This document shows positions 9,093-17,954 of a stretch of 64,000 nt of DNA, in pieces (the stretch's first letter is position 1; each line of letters starts with the position of its first letter). The DNA comes from Aequorivita aurantiaca (GTDB lineage: Bacteria > Bacteroidota > Bacteroidia > Flavobacteriales > Flavobacteriaceae). Under the pieces are notes generated by a model, which worked only from the letters and a program-made list of their open reading frames with translations, had not been told where the DNA came from and did not search any database. The translations under genes were made by a program, and so were the position numbers. The stretch spans positions 372,001-436,000 of the forward strand of contig NZ_JAUGQQ010000001.1 in NCBI RefSeq assembly GCF_030410135.1. The letters run 5' to 3'.

Positions 9093-10306
9093 GCAAATTG
9101 AACAATATACGCGAACAGTTTTTCTTTGGTTCCCTCATTTTAGTGGTTATAAGCTTGTCATTACCAAAGTATAGTCTTAACTCCCAAAGCATCATTGCCT
9201 GTGTATTTTGCTGGTTGTTTTATAGCCCGTTAAGGGAAAAATATAATAATCTAAGGAAGAATATTTGGCCTTTTTTGCTTCTCAGTTCCTTTTTTTGGAT
9301 TTCGCTATTGGGGTTCCTTTATACCGAAAACATGAAGGAAGGCATCAGAAATTTTGAGATGCAACTTCCTTTTTTGGTATTCCCCCTGATATTTTTTTCG
9401 GTGAAGCTAACTGAAAAAACGAAATTGACATTACTAAAATATTTTTCCTACGGGATAGTTGTTTCAGCAATTTTCGCCCTTTTGAAGGCCGGTTATTTCA
9501 AAATGAATAATTTCGGCGACTATTTCTATTACGACAAGCTGGGTCAGTTGTTGGAAATACACACAACCTATTTCGCTATGTATGTAATAATTGCCTTGCT
9601 TTATTTTGTCAGTTTTATTTCCCGCAATACATTTAAAAAACGCTTGATATATGGATTGTGTATTGTCTTACTTTTATTTTTCCTCTACCTTTTGAGCGTT
9701 CGAATAAGCATCCTATCCTTGATGGTGAGCGGGTTAATATTGATTTACGGGAATAGAAAGGCAATAAATCCCAAAACTGTATTTTTGCTTGTTGTGGGCG
9801 CTTTGTTAACAATGCTATTCTACTTTACACCAAATTTCCAGAAAAGATTTAATGCAAAAACGCCTGAAGGCATCGCTATTTCTGATGTGGATGCTCGAAC
9901 ACGGCATTGGATTTCGGCGCTAGAGGTGATTGGACAGCACAATTTATTTTTTGGTGCCGGAACCGGAGATGGCCACGCACTTTTATATGACCAGTATCTA
10001 GAAAATGGGTTTGAGACGGGTTATATTTATCAATACAACGCTCACAACCAATTTTTGGAAACAACCTTATATTATGGTCTACTCGGGCTCGTATTTTTAA
10101 TTACAATAATCCTTAGCATACTAAAAAAATGCTATTGTCTTAAAAATTATCTTGGAGGTGCAATAATACTTACCCAAGTCGTTTTTATGATTACCGAATC
10201 CACATTGGAAAGTCATAGCGGCATAGTTCTTTTTGCTTTCTTTACCGCTATGTTGGCTTCCCGAACCATTTCAGGGAATGAAAAACTAATTGATTTGAGC
10301 TATTAA
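9089..10306 (+). CDS. O-antigen ligase/polymerase-family membrane protein (second of three)
   Basis: A 405-residue polytopic membrane protein. It starts with GTG at 9089, overlapping the previous stop as GTGA. The large loop near residues 265-325 holds ARTRHWISALEVI, FGAGTGDGH and YNAHNQFLETTLYYGLLGL. The HNQFLE block with the preceding Arg is characteristic of the Wzy_C/WaaL family (PF04932-like). One of the three such proteins in this locus is probably the repeat-unit polymerase and another the ligase that moves the polymer to lipid A core; this one looks the most WaaL-like. Confidence 0.82.
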   Translation: MSKLNNIREQFFFGSLILVVISLSLPKYSLNSQSIIACVFCWLFYSPLREKYNNLRKNIWPFLLLSSFFWISLLGFLYTENMKEGIRNFEMQLPFLVFPLIFFSVKLTEKTKLTLLKYFSYGIVVSAIFALLKAGYFKMNNFGDYFYYDKLGQLLEIHTTYFAMYVIIALLYFVSFISRNTFKKRLIYGLCIVLLLFFLYLLSVRISILSLMVSGLILIYGNRKAINPKTVFLLVVGALLTMLFYFTPNFQKRFNAKTPEGIAISDVDARTRHWISALEVIGQHNLFFGAGTGDGHALLYDQYLENGFETGYIYQYNAHNQFLETTLYYGLLGLVFLITIILSILKKCYCLKNYLGGAIILTQVVFMITESTLESHSGIVLFAFFTAMLASRTISGNEKLIDLSY

Positions 10307-10309
10307 AAA

Positions 10310-11329
10310 ATGAAGAAGAATATATTAGTAATAGGGCCGTATTCTGCAATTGGAGGCGTAAGTATTCATATAAAGAGACTTGCCGCACTATTAAGCGAGA
10401 AGCATACTTTTACGTTTATCGATGAATCGCCCAGAACTAATACAGAAACAAATGTATTTAATTTAAGAAGTAAAAACTTGGCTGAATATTTCAGGTTATT
10501 AAAGGCAGCCGATATCGTTCACATACATACTGGAATTTTGTGGCTTCTGTACATACATGTTTTTTTGGCTTTTGTCTTTAGAAAAAAAATTATAGTCACA
10601 ATTCATTCGTTAAGCAACCTTAACAAAAAAATGTCCATATTGATAGCGCAATTATTTTTATCCTTGGCCTCTAAAACAATAATCGTCAGTGAAGAAATTT
10701 CCAATAAATTTAAATTAAAAAATAAGATTGTTCTTCCCGCCTTCATCCCCCCGGATATATCACAGGAGGCTGATTTGCCGCCAGCGATTTTAAATATTTT
10801 AGAAAAAAACAGGAATAAAAAAATAATAGTAAATAATGCTTTTAAGCTAGTTTTATTCAAGCAACAGGATTTATATGGATTAGATTTACTAATAGATGTT
10901 GCGCGGATGATAAAAGGAAATAATAAGAACTATAAAATAATTTTTGTGATAGCTTCAATGGATGAAAAACTAAATCTTTATGACCATTATGCGCGTGTAA
11001 TTCGAGAAGAAAACCTGGAGGAAGTAATTTCATTGATACCATATTCCATTTCCTTCGTAAAATTAATGTTGGAAAGCGATTTAGTAGTACGTGCAACAAA
11101 TACGGATGGTGATGCAATAACAGTTAGGGAAGCGCTATATTTAAATAGGCCCATCATAGCATCTGATGTTACCTTCAGGCCTGAAGGGACAATTTTATTT
11201 GCAAATAGGGATAGTAAAGATTTATATTTAAAAATTAATGAAGTTTTGAATGAACCAACTAAGGAACCTAAAAGCTTTTTAAATAATCCGGTTTCAAATT
11301 ATCTGGATAAGTATGAAAATATTTATTGA
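10310..11329 (+). CDS. Glycosyltransferase, GT4-like (GT-B fold)
   Basis: A 339-residue cytoplasmic glycosyltransferase. The N terminus NILVIGPYSAIGGVSIHIKR is a glycine-rich GT-B entry. The C-terminal half contains SDLVVRATNTDGDAITVREAL, the nucleotide-sugar binding region in which the usual E(x7)E is shifted to D-A-x-x-V-R-E. The sugar cannot be told. It starts three bases after the preceding gene. The DNA is clearly more AT-rich than the rfb and wec genes, suggesting separate acquisition. The end overlaps a short open frame at 11313. Confidence 0.82.
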   Translation: MKKNILVIGPYSAIGGVSIHIKRLAALLSEKHTFTFIDESPRTNTETNVFNLRSKNLAEYFRLLKAADIVHIHTGILWLLYIHVFLAFVFRKKIIVTIHSLSNLNKKMSILIAQLFLSLASKTIIVSEEISNKFKLKNKIVLPAFIPPDISQEADLPPAILNILEKNRNKKIIVNNAFKLVLFKQQDLYGLDLLIDVARMIKGNNKNYKIIFVIASMDEKLNLYDHYARVIREENLEEVISLIPYSISFVKLMLESDLVVRATNTDGDAITVREALYLNRPIIASDVTFRPEGTILFANRDSKDLYLKINEVLNEPTKEPKSFLNNPVSNYLDKYENIY

Positions 11330-11468
11330 TTTTGCTTTTTCGATTGCCTCAACCAAAAAAAGGCTCCCGGACAATACGTATGCTATGTATATAAATTTAA
11401 ATGGCAAAAATGGGCACATGTTATTAAGCAAATTGACATATCGTTGTTTAGGATATTTCTCAACTTAA
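11313..11468 (+). CDS. Short open frame of unknown function, possibly a gene remnant
   Basis: A 51-codon frame opening with ATG at 11313 (MKIFIDFAFSIASTKKR) inside the end of the glycosyltransferase gene and closing with TAA at 11466-11468. The N terminus resembles the first strand of a glycosyltransferase, but it stops early and no continuation is seen in the other frames of the 60-base gap that follows. It may be the broken N-terminal part of a lost gene or chance. Nothing else is visible in the gap between 11330 and 11531. Confidence 0.25.
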   Translation: MKIFIDFAFSIASTKKRLPDNTYAMYINLNGKNGHMLLSKLTYRCLGYFST

Positions 11469-11531
11469 AATCAATTGGAGTACTACAAAATTTAATAAAT
11501 TTTATTGATATACTCTTAATCAAATACATTA

Positions 11532-12953
11532 ATGACCACTATTGTAAAATTTAAAGATATCGAATTTGACGAGATTGTTTCAATTGAGCAAGAAGATATT
11601 TTCATTCCAGATAGGCCAGAGTTTACCAATAAATACAGAAAAATGTTGTTTTTTGCTCTTCATGAGGGAATCTTTAGGTCCTACCATAAAATTAAATCTA
11701 AAACCGATAAGCGAGTAAATCTAAATAAACGATATACCTTGATCGTTATAAAACATAATAATTCTTTATATACTAATCTTAGTATCCAAACTTCAACCAG
11801 AACCGATGATTTCATAATCAATAATAAATTTAGACTAGTTTCTGTTCCACCAAAAATCAGTGATTTAATTCCCACACAAAAGTTTAATCAATTTGTTGAA
11901 GATGAGCAGACCCCAATGGATATATCCTTCAATCTTAAACCTACCCAAGATGATCCTAAAACTGTAAGATCGAAAAAAGGGGTGTTTCTATATGGGTTGG
12001 GAGATTACGCCCGGGTATATATAGCCCCAAATATTAAAAAGCTTTCTAAGGTTTTTTGTGTAGATTATAGCCACCGACTTGCGGAATATTATGCTACTAC
12101 CTTCAAGTATCAAAACTTCGGAATAATTCCGGAAGATAGTTATTTATACCTTCAAGCAATAGAAAAACCCCTGGCCATTATTGCCACATATCATTCCGAT
12201 CATACAAGAATTGCGGAAGAAATATTTAACATCAATCCCAACACATTGATTTTTATCGAAAAGCCGCCATGCGTTACGCTGCAGGACATAAAAAACTTGG
12301 CGGCCCTATATGATAAAAATGCATTAATTGAAGTTGGATATAATCGAAGATTTATAGCTGTGAATCAAGAAATTAAAGCAGCGACATTTCATCAACAAAA
12401 GGTTATTAATATATCGGTGAAGGAAATTTTAATAAATGAAAGCCACTGGTATTTCTGGAAAAATCAAGGTACCCGCATTACTGGAAACCTTTCTCATTGG
12501 ATTGACTTAGCAGTATATTGGATTGACGGTTTTCCCGAGGAGATTACCTTACTAAGTAGTCCGTCAAAAGATGAGACCTTGACTGTCTCCATCCTGTTTT
12601 CTGAGGGATCTTTGGTGAACATAATAGTTTCCGATAAAGGAAATTCTTTGCGTGGTGTTCAAGAACAAATCGAGATTAGAACCAGGAATGAAACATTTTT
12701 TATCGAGGACTATCTAAGATATACCAGAATTAATGGCGATGGCTCCAAAGTCATCAAAAAAACCCTCAACAGAGATAAAGGTCATAATGCCATGTATGAA
12801 CATCTAACCAAGATTTATATTAATGGTTCCGCAACATCGTATACCAAGACAGAATTAATGAAATCTGCATTAACAACATACCATATAGCGAGAATGTTCC
12901 AAGAAAATGAGCGAAATTTTAAATTAAACCCGTCGCTCTTTCAAATGGAGTAA
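11532..12953 (+). CDS. Gfo/Idh/MocA-family oxidoreductase with extra N-terminal domain
   Basis: A 473-residue protein. From about residue 150 it is a NAD(P)-dependent sugar oxidoreductase: GVFLYGLGDYARVYIAPN for the Rossmann loop, FIEKPP with the expected catalytic Lys, VGYNRRF, and GNLSHWIDLAVYW with the His/Asp pair. The first 145 residues are a hydrophilic domain I do not recognise. The Gfo/Idh half lines up motif by motif with the C-terminal half of the 713-residue protein at 13891, so the two may act on related nucleotide sugars or lipid-linked sugars. Base composition is AT-rich like its left neighbour. Confidence 0.82.
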   Translation: MTTIVKFKDIEFDEIVSIEQEDIFIPDRPEFTNKYRKMLFFALHEGIFRSYHKIKSKTDKRVNLNKRYTLIVIKHNNSLYTNLSIQTSTRTDDFIINNKFRLVSVPPKISDLIPTQKFNQFVEDEQTPMDISFNLKPTQDDPKTVRSKKGVFLYGLGDYARVYIAPNIKKLSKVFCVDYSHRLAEYYATTFKYQNFGIIPEDSYLYLQAIEKPLAIIATYHSDHTRIAEEIFNINPNTLIFIEKPPCVTLQDIKNLAALYDKNALIEVGYNRRFIAVNQEIKAATFHQQKVINISVKEILINESHWYFWKNQGTRITGNLSHWIDLAVYWIDGFPEEITLLSSPSKDETLTVSILFSEGSLVNIIVSDKGNSLRGVQEQIEIRTRNETFFIEDYLRYTRINGDGSKVIKKTLNRDKGHNAMYEHLTKIYINGSATSYTKTELMKSALTTYHIARMFQENERNFKLNPSLFQME

Positions 12954-13046
12954 ATCGTATTTTCACAATTCATACGAACCGTGTGTGCGTTCCCAGGACA
13001 GTTTCGGAACGTTCCGTTGTATGGGAAAGAACATTTCTCAAATAAG

Positions 13047-13700
13047 CTATTTTTCAGCCACGATTCTAATTTGAGTAATGTCAGATTTATAGAATCTTTG
13101 AAATGTAGAGCGAAAAATGTGGTAAATATACCCAGACACATGAAACAGATTGCTGCCCAGGACCTTACGAAGGAATGTATAGCCTGGTGGGTTGGTAAAC
13201 TTTAAATCTTTAACTTCTAAAACTGTAAATCCTGCATGATTAAAAAGATTGCCTAAGTTTATTTCTGCCCAAGTAAAAAAATGATTGTGAATATTCCCCT
13301 CCACATACTTTTTGCGCCGTTCATGGGGTACAACAAATACAATTTTTCCTCCACGTTTTAATTTCCTATTTAAATATTTAATTTCTTCGAGGGGATTCTC
13401 CACATGCTCTAAGGCGTGGTTCGAAATTATTACATCGGCCCAGCCGTCTTCAATAGCATCTGCATTTTTAAAGGAAGTTATACCAATTGTTTTGGCGAAT
13501 TCACGGGCCGTATCGTTAATTTCTATCCCTATTTTATTTTTACATTTTAAATTTTTAAGTAAATACCCCCCTCCAGAACCAAAATCTATAACGTTATCGG
13601 TTTCTTTAATATAATCCTTGAATTTGAATATATTAGAAATTCCACCGAATTCACCTCGCGCTTTTTGCCATCTAAAATAATCTTCATTATAATGTTCCAT
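13047..13700 (-). CDS. Class I SAM-dependent methyltransferase
   Basis: A 217-residue methyltransferase (Methyltransf_11/23 type). VIDFGSGGGYLLKNL is the SAM-binding motif I, GIEINDTAREFA motif II, DVIISNHALEHVENP motif IV with the HALEH signature, and LKRGGKIVFVVPHE motif V. It probably methylates a sugar or lipid-linked intermediate of the polysaccharide; the substrate is not visible in the sequence. It runs against both neighbours and has its own promoter-like box at 13731-13738. The start ATG at 13700 fits family N termini (EHYNEDYFRWQ). Confidence 0.85.
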   Translation of the reverse strand: MEHYNEDYFRWQKARGEFGGISNIFKFKDYIKETDNVIDFGSGGGYLLKNLKCKNKIGIEINDTAREFAKTIGITSFKNADAIEDGWADVIISNHALEHVENPLEEIKYLNRKLKRGGKIVFVVPHERRKKYVEGNIHNHFFTWAEINLGNLFNHAGFTVLEVKDLKFTNPPGYTFLRKVLGSNLFHVSGYIYHIFRSTFQRFYKSDITQIRIVAEK

Positions 13701-13730
13701 TATTTAATATGTATAAGTATGTATGATTTG

Positions 13731-13738
13731 CAAATATA
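13731..13738 (-). promoter_or_regulatory. Bacteroidota -7 box for the methyltransferase gene
   Basis: On the minus strand this reads TATATTTG, a match to TAnnTTTG, 30 bases before the methyltransferase start. No clear TTG -33 element is at the usual distance. Confidence 0.5.
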
Positions 13739-13866
13739 GCAAAGCGCATTATCCTAAGCTCTTGTGATGGTTAATAAAATCTTCAATTCTATTATATTCC
13801 TTACCAACAGGTTGTTTTCTTAACTTCATTTTCTTACAAAGCCTCACCTCAATACTCAAAAAACCT

Positions 13867-13874
13867 TACTTTTG
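13867..13874 (+). promoter_or_regulatory. Bacteroidota -7 box for the bi-domain oxidoreductase
   Basis: TACTTTTG matches TAnnTTTG and lies 16 bases before the ATG at 13891, giving a very short leader. A -33 TTG is not evident. Confidence 0.5.
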
Positions 13875-13890
13875 CACAAAATCCGCAAAA

Positions 13891-16032
13891 ATGAAACAAG
13901 TAATCCAAAACTTTAAAACGGGAGAATTATATGTCGATGAGGTACCAAATCCTTCAATTTCGGAAAACATGGTACTTGTAGAAAACAAATTTTCCCTTAT
14001 AAGCGCAGGAACTGAAAGAGGAACCGTAAAAGTTGGGAAAGCAAGTCTTATTGGCAAAGCCAAGCAACGCCCTGATCTGGTGGCTCAAGTGCTTCAAAAT
14101 ATAAAAAAGGAAGGCTTAAAAGCCACGATTGATAAAGTTAAAACAAAACTTGATTCTCTAAAAGCATTAGGTTACAGTACGTCGGGGATTGTTGCCGCTT
14201 CAATGGACGGCAATAGCAAATTCAAACCCGGCGATCGTGTTGCCTGTGCTGGGCAAGATTACGCCTCTCACGCCGAGATGGTTTCCATTCCACAGAACTT
14301 GGTAGTTAAAATTCCTAACAATGTTTCTTTCGAAGAAGCCAGCTTTACAACTTTGGGAGCTATTGCCTTGCAAGGCGTTCGCCAAGCAGAGCCCCGATTG
14401 GGAGATAAAATTTGTGTAATTGGGCTTGGCCTCTTGGGTCAACTAACAGTGCAATTGTTAAAGGCAAATGGTTGCCGTGTTTTTGGGGTAGATCTATCCA
14501 AAAATTTGGTAGACCTCGCTATCAAAAGTGGTGCGGATGGGGCAATGTTACGAAGCGATTCAAATTTAAATACAGCCATAGACAATTTTACAGAAGGTCA
14601 CGGTTTTGATAGTGTAATCATCACCGCCGCTGCCCCCAGTAATGACCCTATTGAACTTTCCGCAGTAATAAGTCGTAAAAAAGGCAAAGTAATAGTTGTA
14701 GGTGCCGTAAAAATGGATATTCCCCGAGATCCTGATTTTTACAGAAAGGAATTAGAGCTTAAAATGTCCACATCATATGGCCCTGGCAGATATGATAATT
14801 CATATGAAGAAGATGGCATTGATTATCCTTTTGCATACGTTCGTTATACCGAACAACGGAACATGGAAACCTTTTTGGACCTCATTTCTCAGGGAACTGT
14901 AAAATTGAAGAACCTTATAACCCACACATTTGATATTTCAGAAGCAGAAAAGGCATATGATATCGTTTTGGGAAAAGTAGAAGAACCCCACATTGGTATT
15001 CTGCTATCCTATCCGGAAAGTGAATCTAAAAAAACAACATTTGTTTCCGTTCAGTCCAATGCCGTTTCGGCTGTAAATATTGGATTTATTGGCGCGGGTA
15101 GTTTTGCCCAGAGTTATTTGATACCCTATACCAAAAAAGAGGGGGCTTCTCTGGATACCGTTGTTACCACCAAAGGGATTACTGCGAAAAACGTTGCTTC
15201 AAAGTTTGGTTTTAACAATGCCTCTTCCAATGCTCAGGACGTAATTAACAATACAAAAATAAACACGGTCTTCATTGCCACGCCTCACAATAGTCACGCC
15301 TCCTACACTATGGAGGCCTTAAAAGCAGGAAAAAATGTTTTTGTTGAGAAACCCTTGGCGATGAATTATGAAGAATTGGAGGAAGTTAAAAAGGTTTATT
15401 CGGAAAACAACCAAAAATTAATGGTAGGTTTTAACCGAAGGTTTTCCCCAATTTCGGAAAAAATTAAGGCTGAATTCAAAGGAAACGGTGAGCCAAAAGT
15501 GGTGAACATACGTGTAAATGCCGGCTTCATTCCAAAGGACCATTGGACCCAAAATAAAAATATTGGTGGAGGAAGAATCATTGGCGAAATGTGCCACTTT
15601 ATAGATTTGATGCAATATTTCACGGAAGCGAAACCTGTGAAGGTGTATGCTGCAGCTATCAAAACCGACAACCAAAACCTAACTTCTGAAGATAATATTT
15701 CCATTACCATATCATTTAGCGACGGCTCAATAGGTAATCTACTGTATTTAGGGAATGGTGATAAATCCCTTCCAAAGGAATTGATTGAAGTTTTTTCCGG
15801 CGGAAAAGTGGGCAGGATTCACGATTTCAGGAAAGGTGATTTACATAAAGGGAACAAACAAATAAAACTGAAGTTGGACGGAAAAGGCCACAAACAGGAA
15901 GTTGAAGCCTTTTTGAAATCCTTAAAACAAAACATTGATGCGCCTATTCCTTTTGAGTCTATTTATCTTACAACACTAACCACCTTTAAAGTTTTGGATT
16001 CATTGGCAACAGGATTGCCGCAGGATATCTAG
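13891..16032 (+). CDS. Bi-domain oxidoreductase (alcohol dehydrogenase-like + Gfo/Idh/MocA)
   Basis: A 713-residue fusion. Residues 1 to about 375 are a medium-chain dehydrogenase with the NADP loop VIGLGLLGQLTVQLL and the tail motif FDISEAEKAYDIVLG. The positions that normally bind catalytic zinc are not conserved: SLISAGTER stands where a Cys is expected and no GHE is seen. Residues from about 395 are a Gfo/Idh/MocA enzyme: IGFIGAGSFAQSYLIPY, FVEKPLAMN with the catalytic Lys, VGFNRRFSP, and GEMCHFIDLMQY. Such fusions are common in Bacteroidota polysaccharide loci. The reaction is unknown; a redox step on a uronic acid or acetamido sugar is likely. It has its own promoter and a strong terminator. 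Confidence 0.9.
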   Translation: MKQVIQNFKTGELYVDEVPNPSISENMVLVENKFSLISAGTERGTVKVGKASLIGKAKQRPDLVAQVLQNIKKEGLKATIDKVKTKLDSLKALGYSTSGIVAASMDGNSKFKPGDRVACAGQDYASHAEMVSIPQNLVVKIPNNVSFEEASFTTLGAIALQGVRQAEPRLGDKICVIGLGLLGQLTVQLLKANGCRVFGVDLSKNLVDLAIKSGADGAMLRSDSNLNTAIDNFTEGHGFDSVIITAAAPSNDPIELSAVISRKKGKVIVVGAVKMDIPRDPDFYRKELELKMSTSYGPGRYDNSYEEDGIDYPFAYVRYTEQRNMETFLDLISQGTVKLKNLITHTFDISEAEKAYDIVLGKVEEPHIGILLSYPESESKKTTFVSVQSNAVSAVNIGFIGAGSFAQSYLIPYTKKEGASLDTVVTTKGITAKNVASKFGFNNASSNAQDVINNTKINTVFIATPHNSHASYTMEALKAGKNVFVEKPLAMNYEELEEVKKVYSENNQKLMVGFNRRFSPISEKIKAEFKGNGEPKVVNIRVNAGFIPKDHWTQNKNIGGGRIIGEMCHFIDLMQYFTEAKPVKVYAAAIKTDNQNLTSEDNISITISFSDGSIGNLLYLGNGDKSLPKELIEVFSGGKVGRIHDFRKGDLHKGNKQIKLKLDGKGHKQEVEAFLKSLKQNIDAPIPFESIYLTTLTTFKVLDSLATGLPQDI

Positions 16033-16054
16033 CACATAATATTATTCCAATCTA

Positions 16055-16090
16055 GACCTTTCAGGTTACAAAAACCTGTGAGGTCTTTTT
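16055..16090 (+). terminator. Intrinsic terminator after the bi-domain oxidoreductase
   Basis: GACCTTTCAGGTT pairs with AACCTGTGAGGTC across a five-base loop, with one mismatch and one wobble, followed by TTTTT at 16086-16090. It starts 22 bases after the stop codon. Confidence 0.85.
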
Positions 16091-16103
16091 CATTATATTG
16101 CTT

Positions 16104-16111
16104 TACTTTTG
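16104..16111 (+). promoter_or_regulatory. Bacteroidota -7 box for the 385-residue protein gene
   Basis: TACTTTTG just after the terminator, 31 bases before the ATG at 16143. It matches TAnnTTTG, and the same box precedes genes at 13891 and 21498. Confidence 0.5.
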
Positions 16112-16142
16112 CAACTCCTAAAAATATATTGCAAAGGAACAA

Positions 16143-17300
16143 ATGACAGATTTTAAAAACAGTTTCCAAAAACTGAAAACCTATTGTGAAAATGAAGGTT
16201 TTAAAGGTTGGGATCCTTATGATGGCCTTAACAGCAAGCTTTTTAATGCCCTTCCATTAATTTCCAAAACTCGTTTTTTCAGACTTGCTTGGATTCAAGT
16301 ATTTAAGAGAAGTCCGATTAATTTTAGAAGAATCACTTCCGTAGAAAAGGGTTATAATGCTAAGGGATTGGGACTTTTTATAACCGGCTATTGTAATCTT
16401 TATAAAAATGACCCTAAGCCCGAATACTTAGAAAAAATAATTCAACTGTCAGATCAAGTTATAAAAATGCAAACCAATGGCTATTCTGGAGCTTGTTGGG
16501 GGTATAACTTTGACTGGCAGGCTCGCGCTTTCTTTCAGCCTAAAGGGACGCCAACAGTTGTTGCAACTACATTCATTGCGGAAGCTTTATTGGGGGCGTA
16601 TAAAATCACCCAAAACAAATACTATCTGGAAGTGGCAATAAGTGCAACACAATTTGTTCTAAAGGATTTAAATAGAACCTATGATGAAAATGGCAATTTT
16701 TCCTTTTCCTATTCACCTTTAGATCAAACCCAAGTTTTTAATGCTTCGTTGCTCGGTGCGAAACTATTGAGTATGGTTTATGAATTCACCCAAGAAGAAA
16801 ACTTATTGATCGAAGCAAGAAAGGCGGTTCAATACGCCGCTGATTTTCAACAGGAAAATGGAGCATGGGCTTATGGTACATTGCCATATCATCAATGGGT
16901 AGATAACTTTCATACGGGCTATAATCTTGAGTGTATTTATACATATCAAAAAATTTCAGGCGATACTTCATTTCGAAAAAATATTGAAAAAGGTCTCGAT
17001 TATTATCTAAAAACCTTTTTTACCGAAGAAGGAATTTCAAAATATTATAACAACTCAATTTTTCCTATTGATATTCACGCACCCGCACAATTGATAGTAA
17101 CTTTGAGTAAATTGGAAGTCTTTAATGAAAACAAGGAATTAATTGATCGGGTTTTGAAATGGACCGTTGATAACATGCAAGCCGAAAATGGTTTTTTTCA
17201 ATACCAAAAGAATAAACACTTCAATTCAAATATCCCATATATGCGGTGGGCTCAGGCTTGGATGTTTTATGCCTTTAGTTTCTACTTTCTAAAGAAATAG
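16143..17300 (+). CDS. Alpha/alpha-toroid protein of polysaccharide locus (function unknown)
   Basis: A 385-residue soluble protein with no signal peptide. Repeating helical pairs such as GLGLFITGYCNLYK, VATTFIAEALLGAYK and HTGYNLECIYTYQK, plus W/Y/H-rich connecting loops (GACWGYNFDWQAR, GAWAYGTLPYHQWVDNFHTGY), suggest an (alpha/alpha)6 barrel as in glycoside hydrolases, polysaccharide lyases and sugar epimerases. Homologues have been mislabelled as delta-aminolevulinate dehydratase; I see no such motifs. Proteins of this kind commonly accompany bi-domain oxidoreductases in surface polysaccharide clusters. Its activity is not known to me. It has its own promoter and ends before a decayed gene. 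Confidence 0.6.
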   Translation: MTDFKNSFQKLKTYCENEGFKGWDPYDGLNSKLFNALPLISKTRFFRLAWIQVFKRSPINFRRITSVEKGYNAKGLGLFITGYCNLYKNDPKPEYLEKIIQLSDQVIKMQTNGYSGACWGYNFDWQARAFFQPKGTPTVVATTFIAEALLGAYKITQNKYYLEVAISATQFVLKDLNRTYDENGNFSFSYSPLDQTQVFNASLLGAKLLSMVYEFTQEENLLIEARKAVQYAADFQQENGAWAYGTLPYHQWVDNFHTGYNLECIYTYQKISGDTSFRKNIEKGLDYYLKTFFTEEGISKYYNNSIFPIDIHAPAQLIVTLSKLEVFNENKELIDRVLKWTVDNMQAENGFFQYQKNKHFNSNIPYMRWAQAWMFYAFSFYFLKK

Positions 17301-17401
17301 GATATAAGGCTTATATTTTCTTATCTTAAAATGATATGCACTATGTCATTCATTATTTAACAATAGTCTTTACATTCTCAGCATAATATTGGAAACTATA
17401 A

Positions 17402-17920
17402 AAATACACTTTTCAAAAAGGTTTGGTATGTAGTGATGAAACTGCTTCTGGTAGCTTTGTATTGGTCGAAGATCCTAATTTAGATATTGAAGATTTTAAA
17501 TCGAAAAATACAGTTTTAGGTCCCGATCTAAAAATGGGACTATTAAAATTAAACTCATCACAGGCACTATCATAAATTGATGTTTATAACATTATTGGTC
17601 TATTAAAAAGGGTGAAACCTGTTTTTATAGTTATTTATTTAGAATTTTTACCTCTTGGTGGTTATAGATCCTATAGGCCATTAATCGTACAACATGACAA
17701 CCTTGCGCCAGTATTGTTAATGGTATAATTTATATGGTCTTCCAGCATTATTTTATTTTTTAGGATAATTAAAAAGTACCGGGAGGATTTTTTACACAGT
17801 TCTCCTGTTGCCCATTTTAATTTTTTATATCAATATAGTTCAGAAGATGAAACAAACAATGAATGTAAAAGAGTTGAAGCTTCCTCAACACTTCTTGTAT
17901 ATTACAATATCTTCCTCTAA
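17402..17920 (+). pseudogene. Decayed coding sequence with two in-frame stops, family unknown
   Basis: One frame reads as protein-like sequence for 173 codons but has TAA at 17573-17575 and 17726-17728 and ends at TAA 17918-17920; no start codon in good position remains. Readable pieces include CSDETASGSFVLVEDPNLDI, IIGLLKRVKPVFIVIYLEFL and FLHSSPVAHFNFLYQYSSED. In DNA this AT-rich a random frame should stop about every 12-15 codons, so the long open stretches are suspicious. I do not recognise the family. It fills the gap between the toroid protein and the convergent GT2 gene; the rest of 17301-17954 shows nothing else. Confidence 0.55.
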
Positions 17921-17954
17921 AAGTTCTCTATAAGATGGAATTATGGAGATATAG

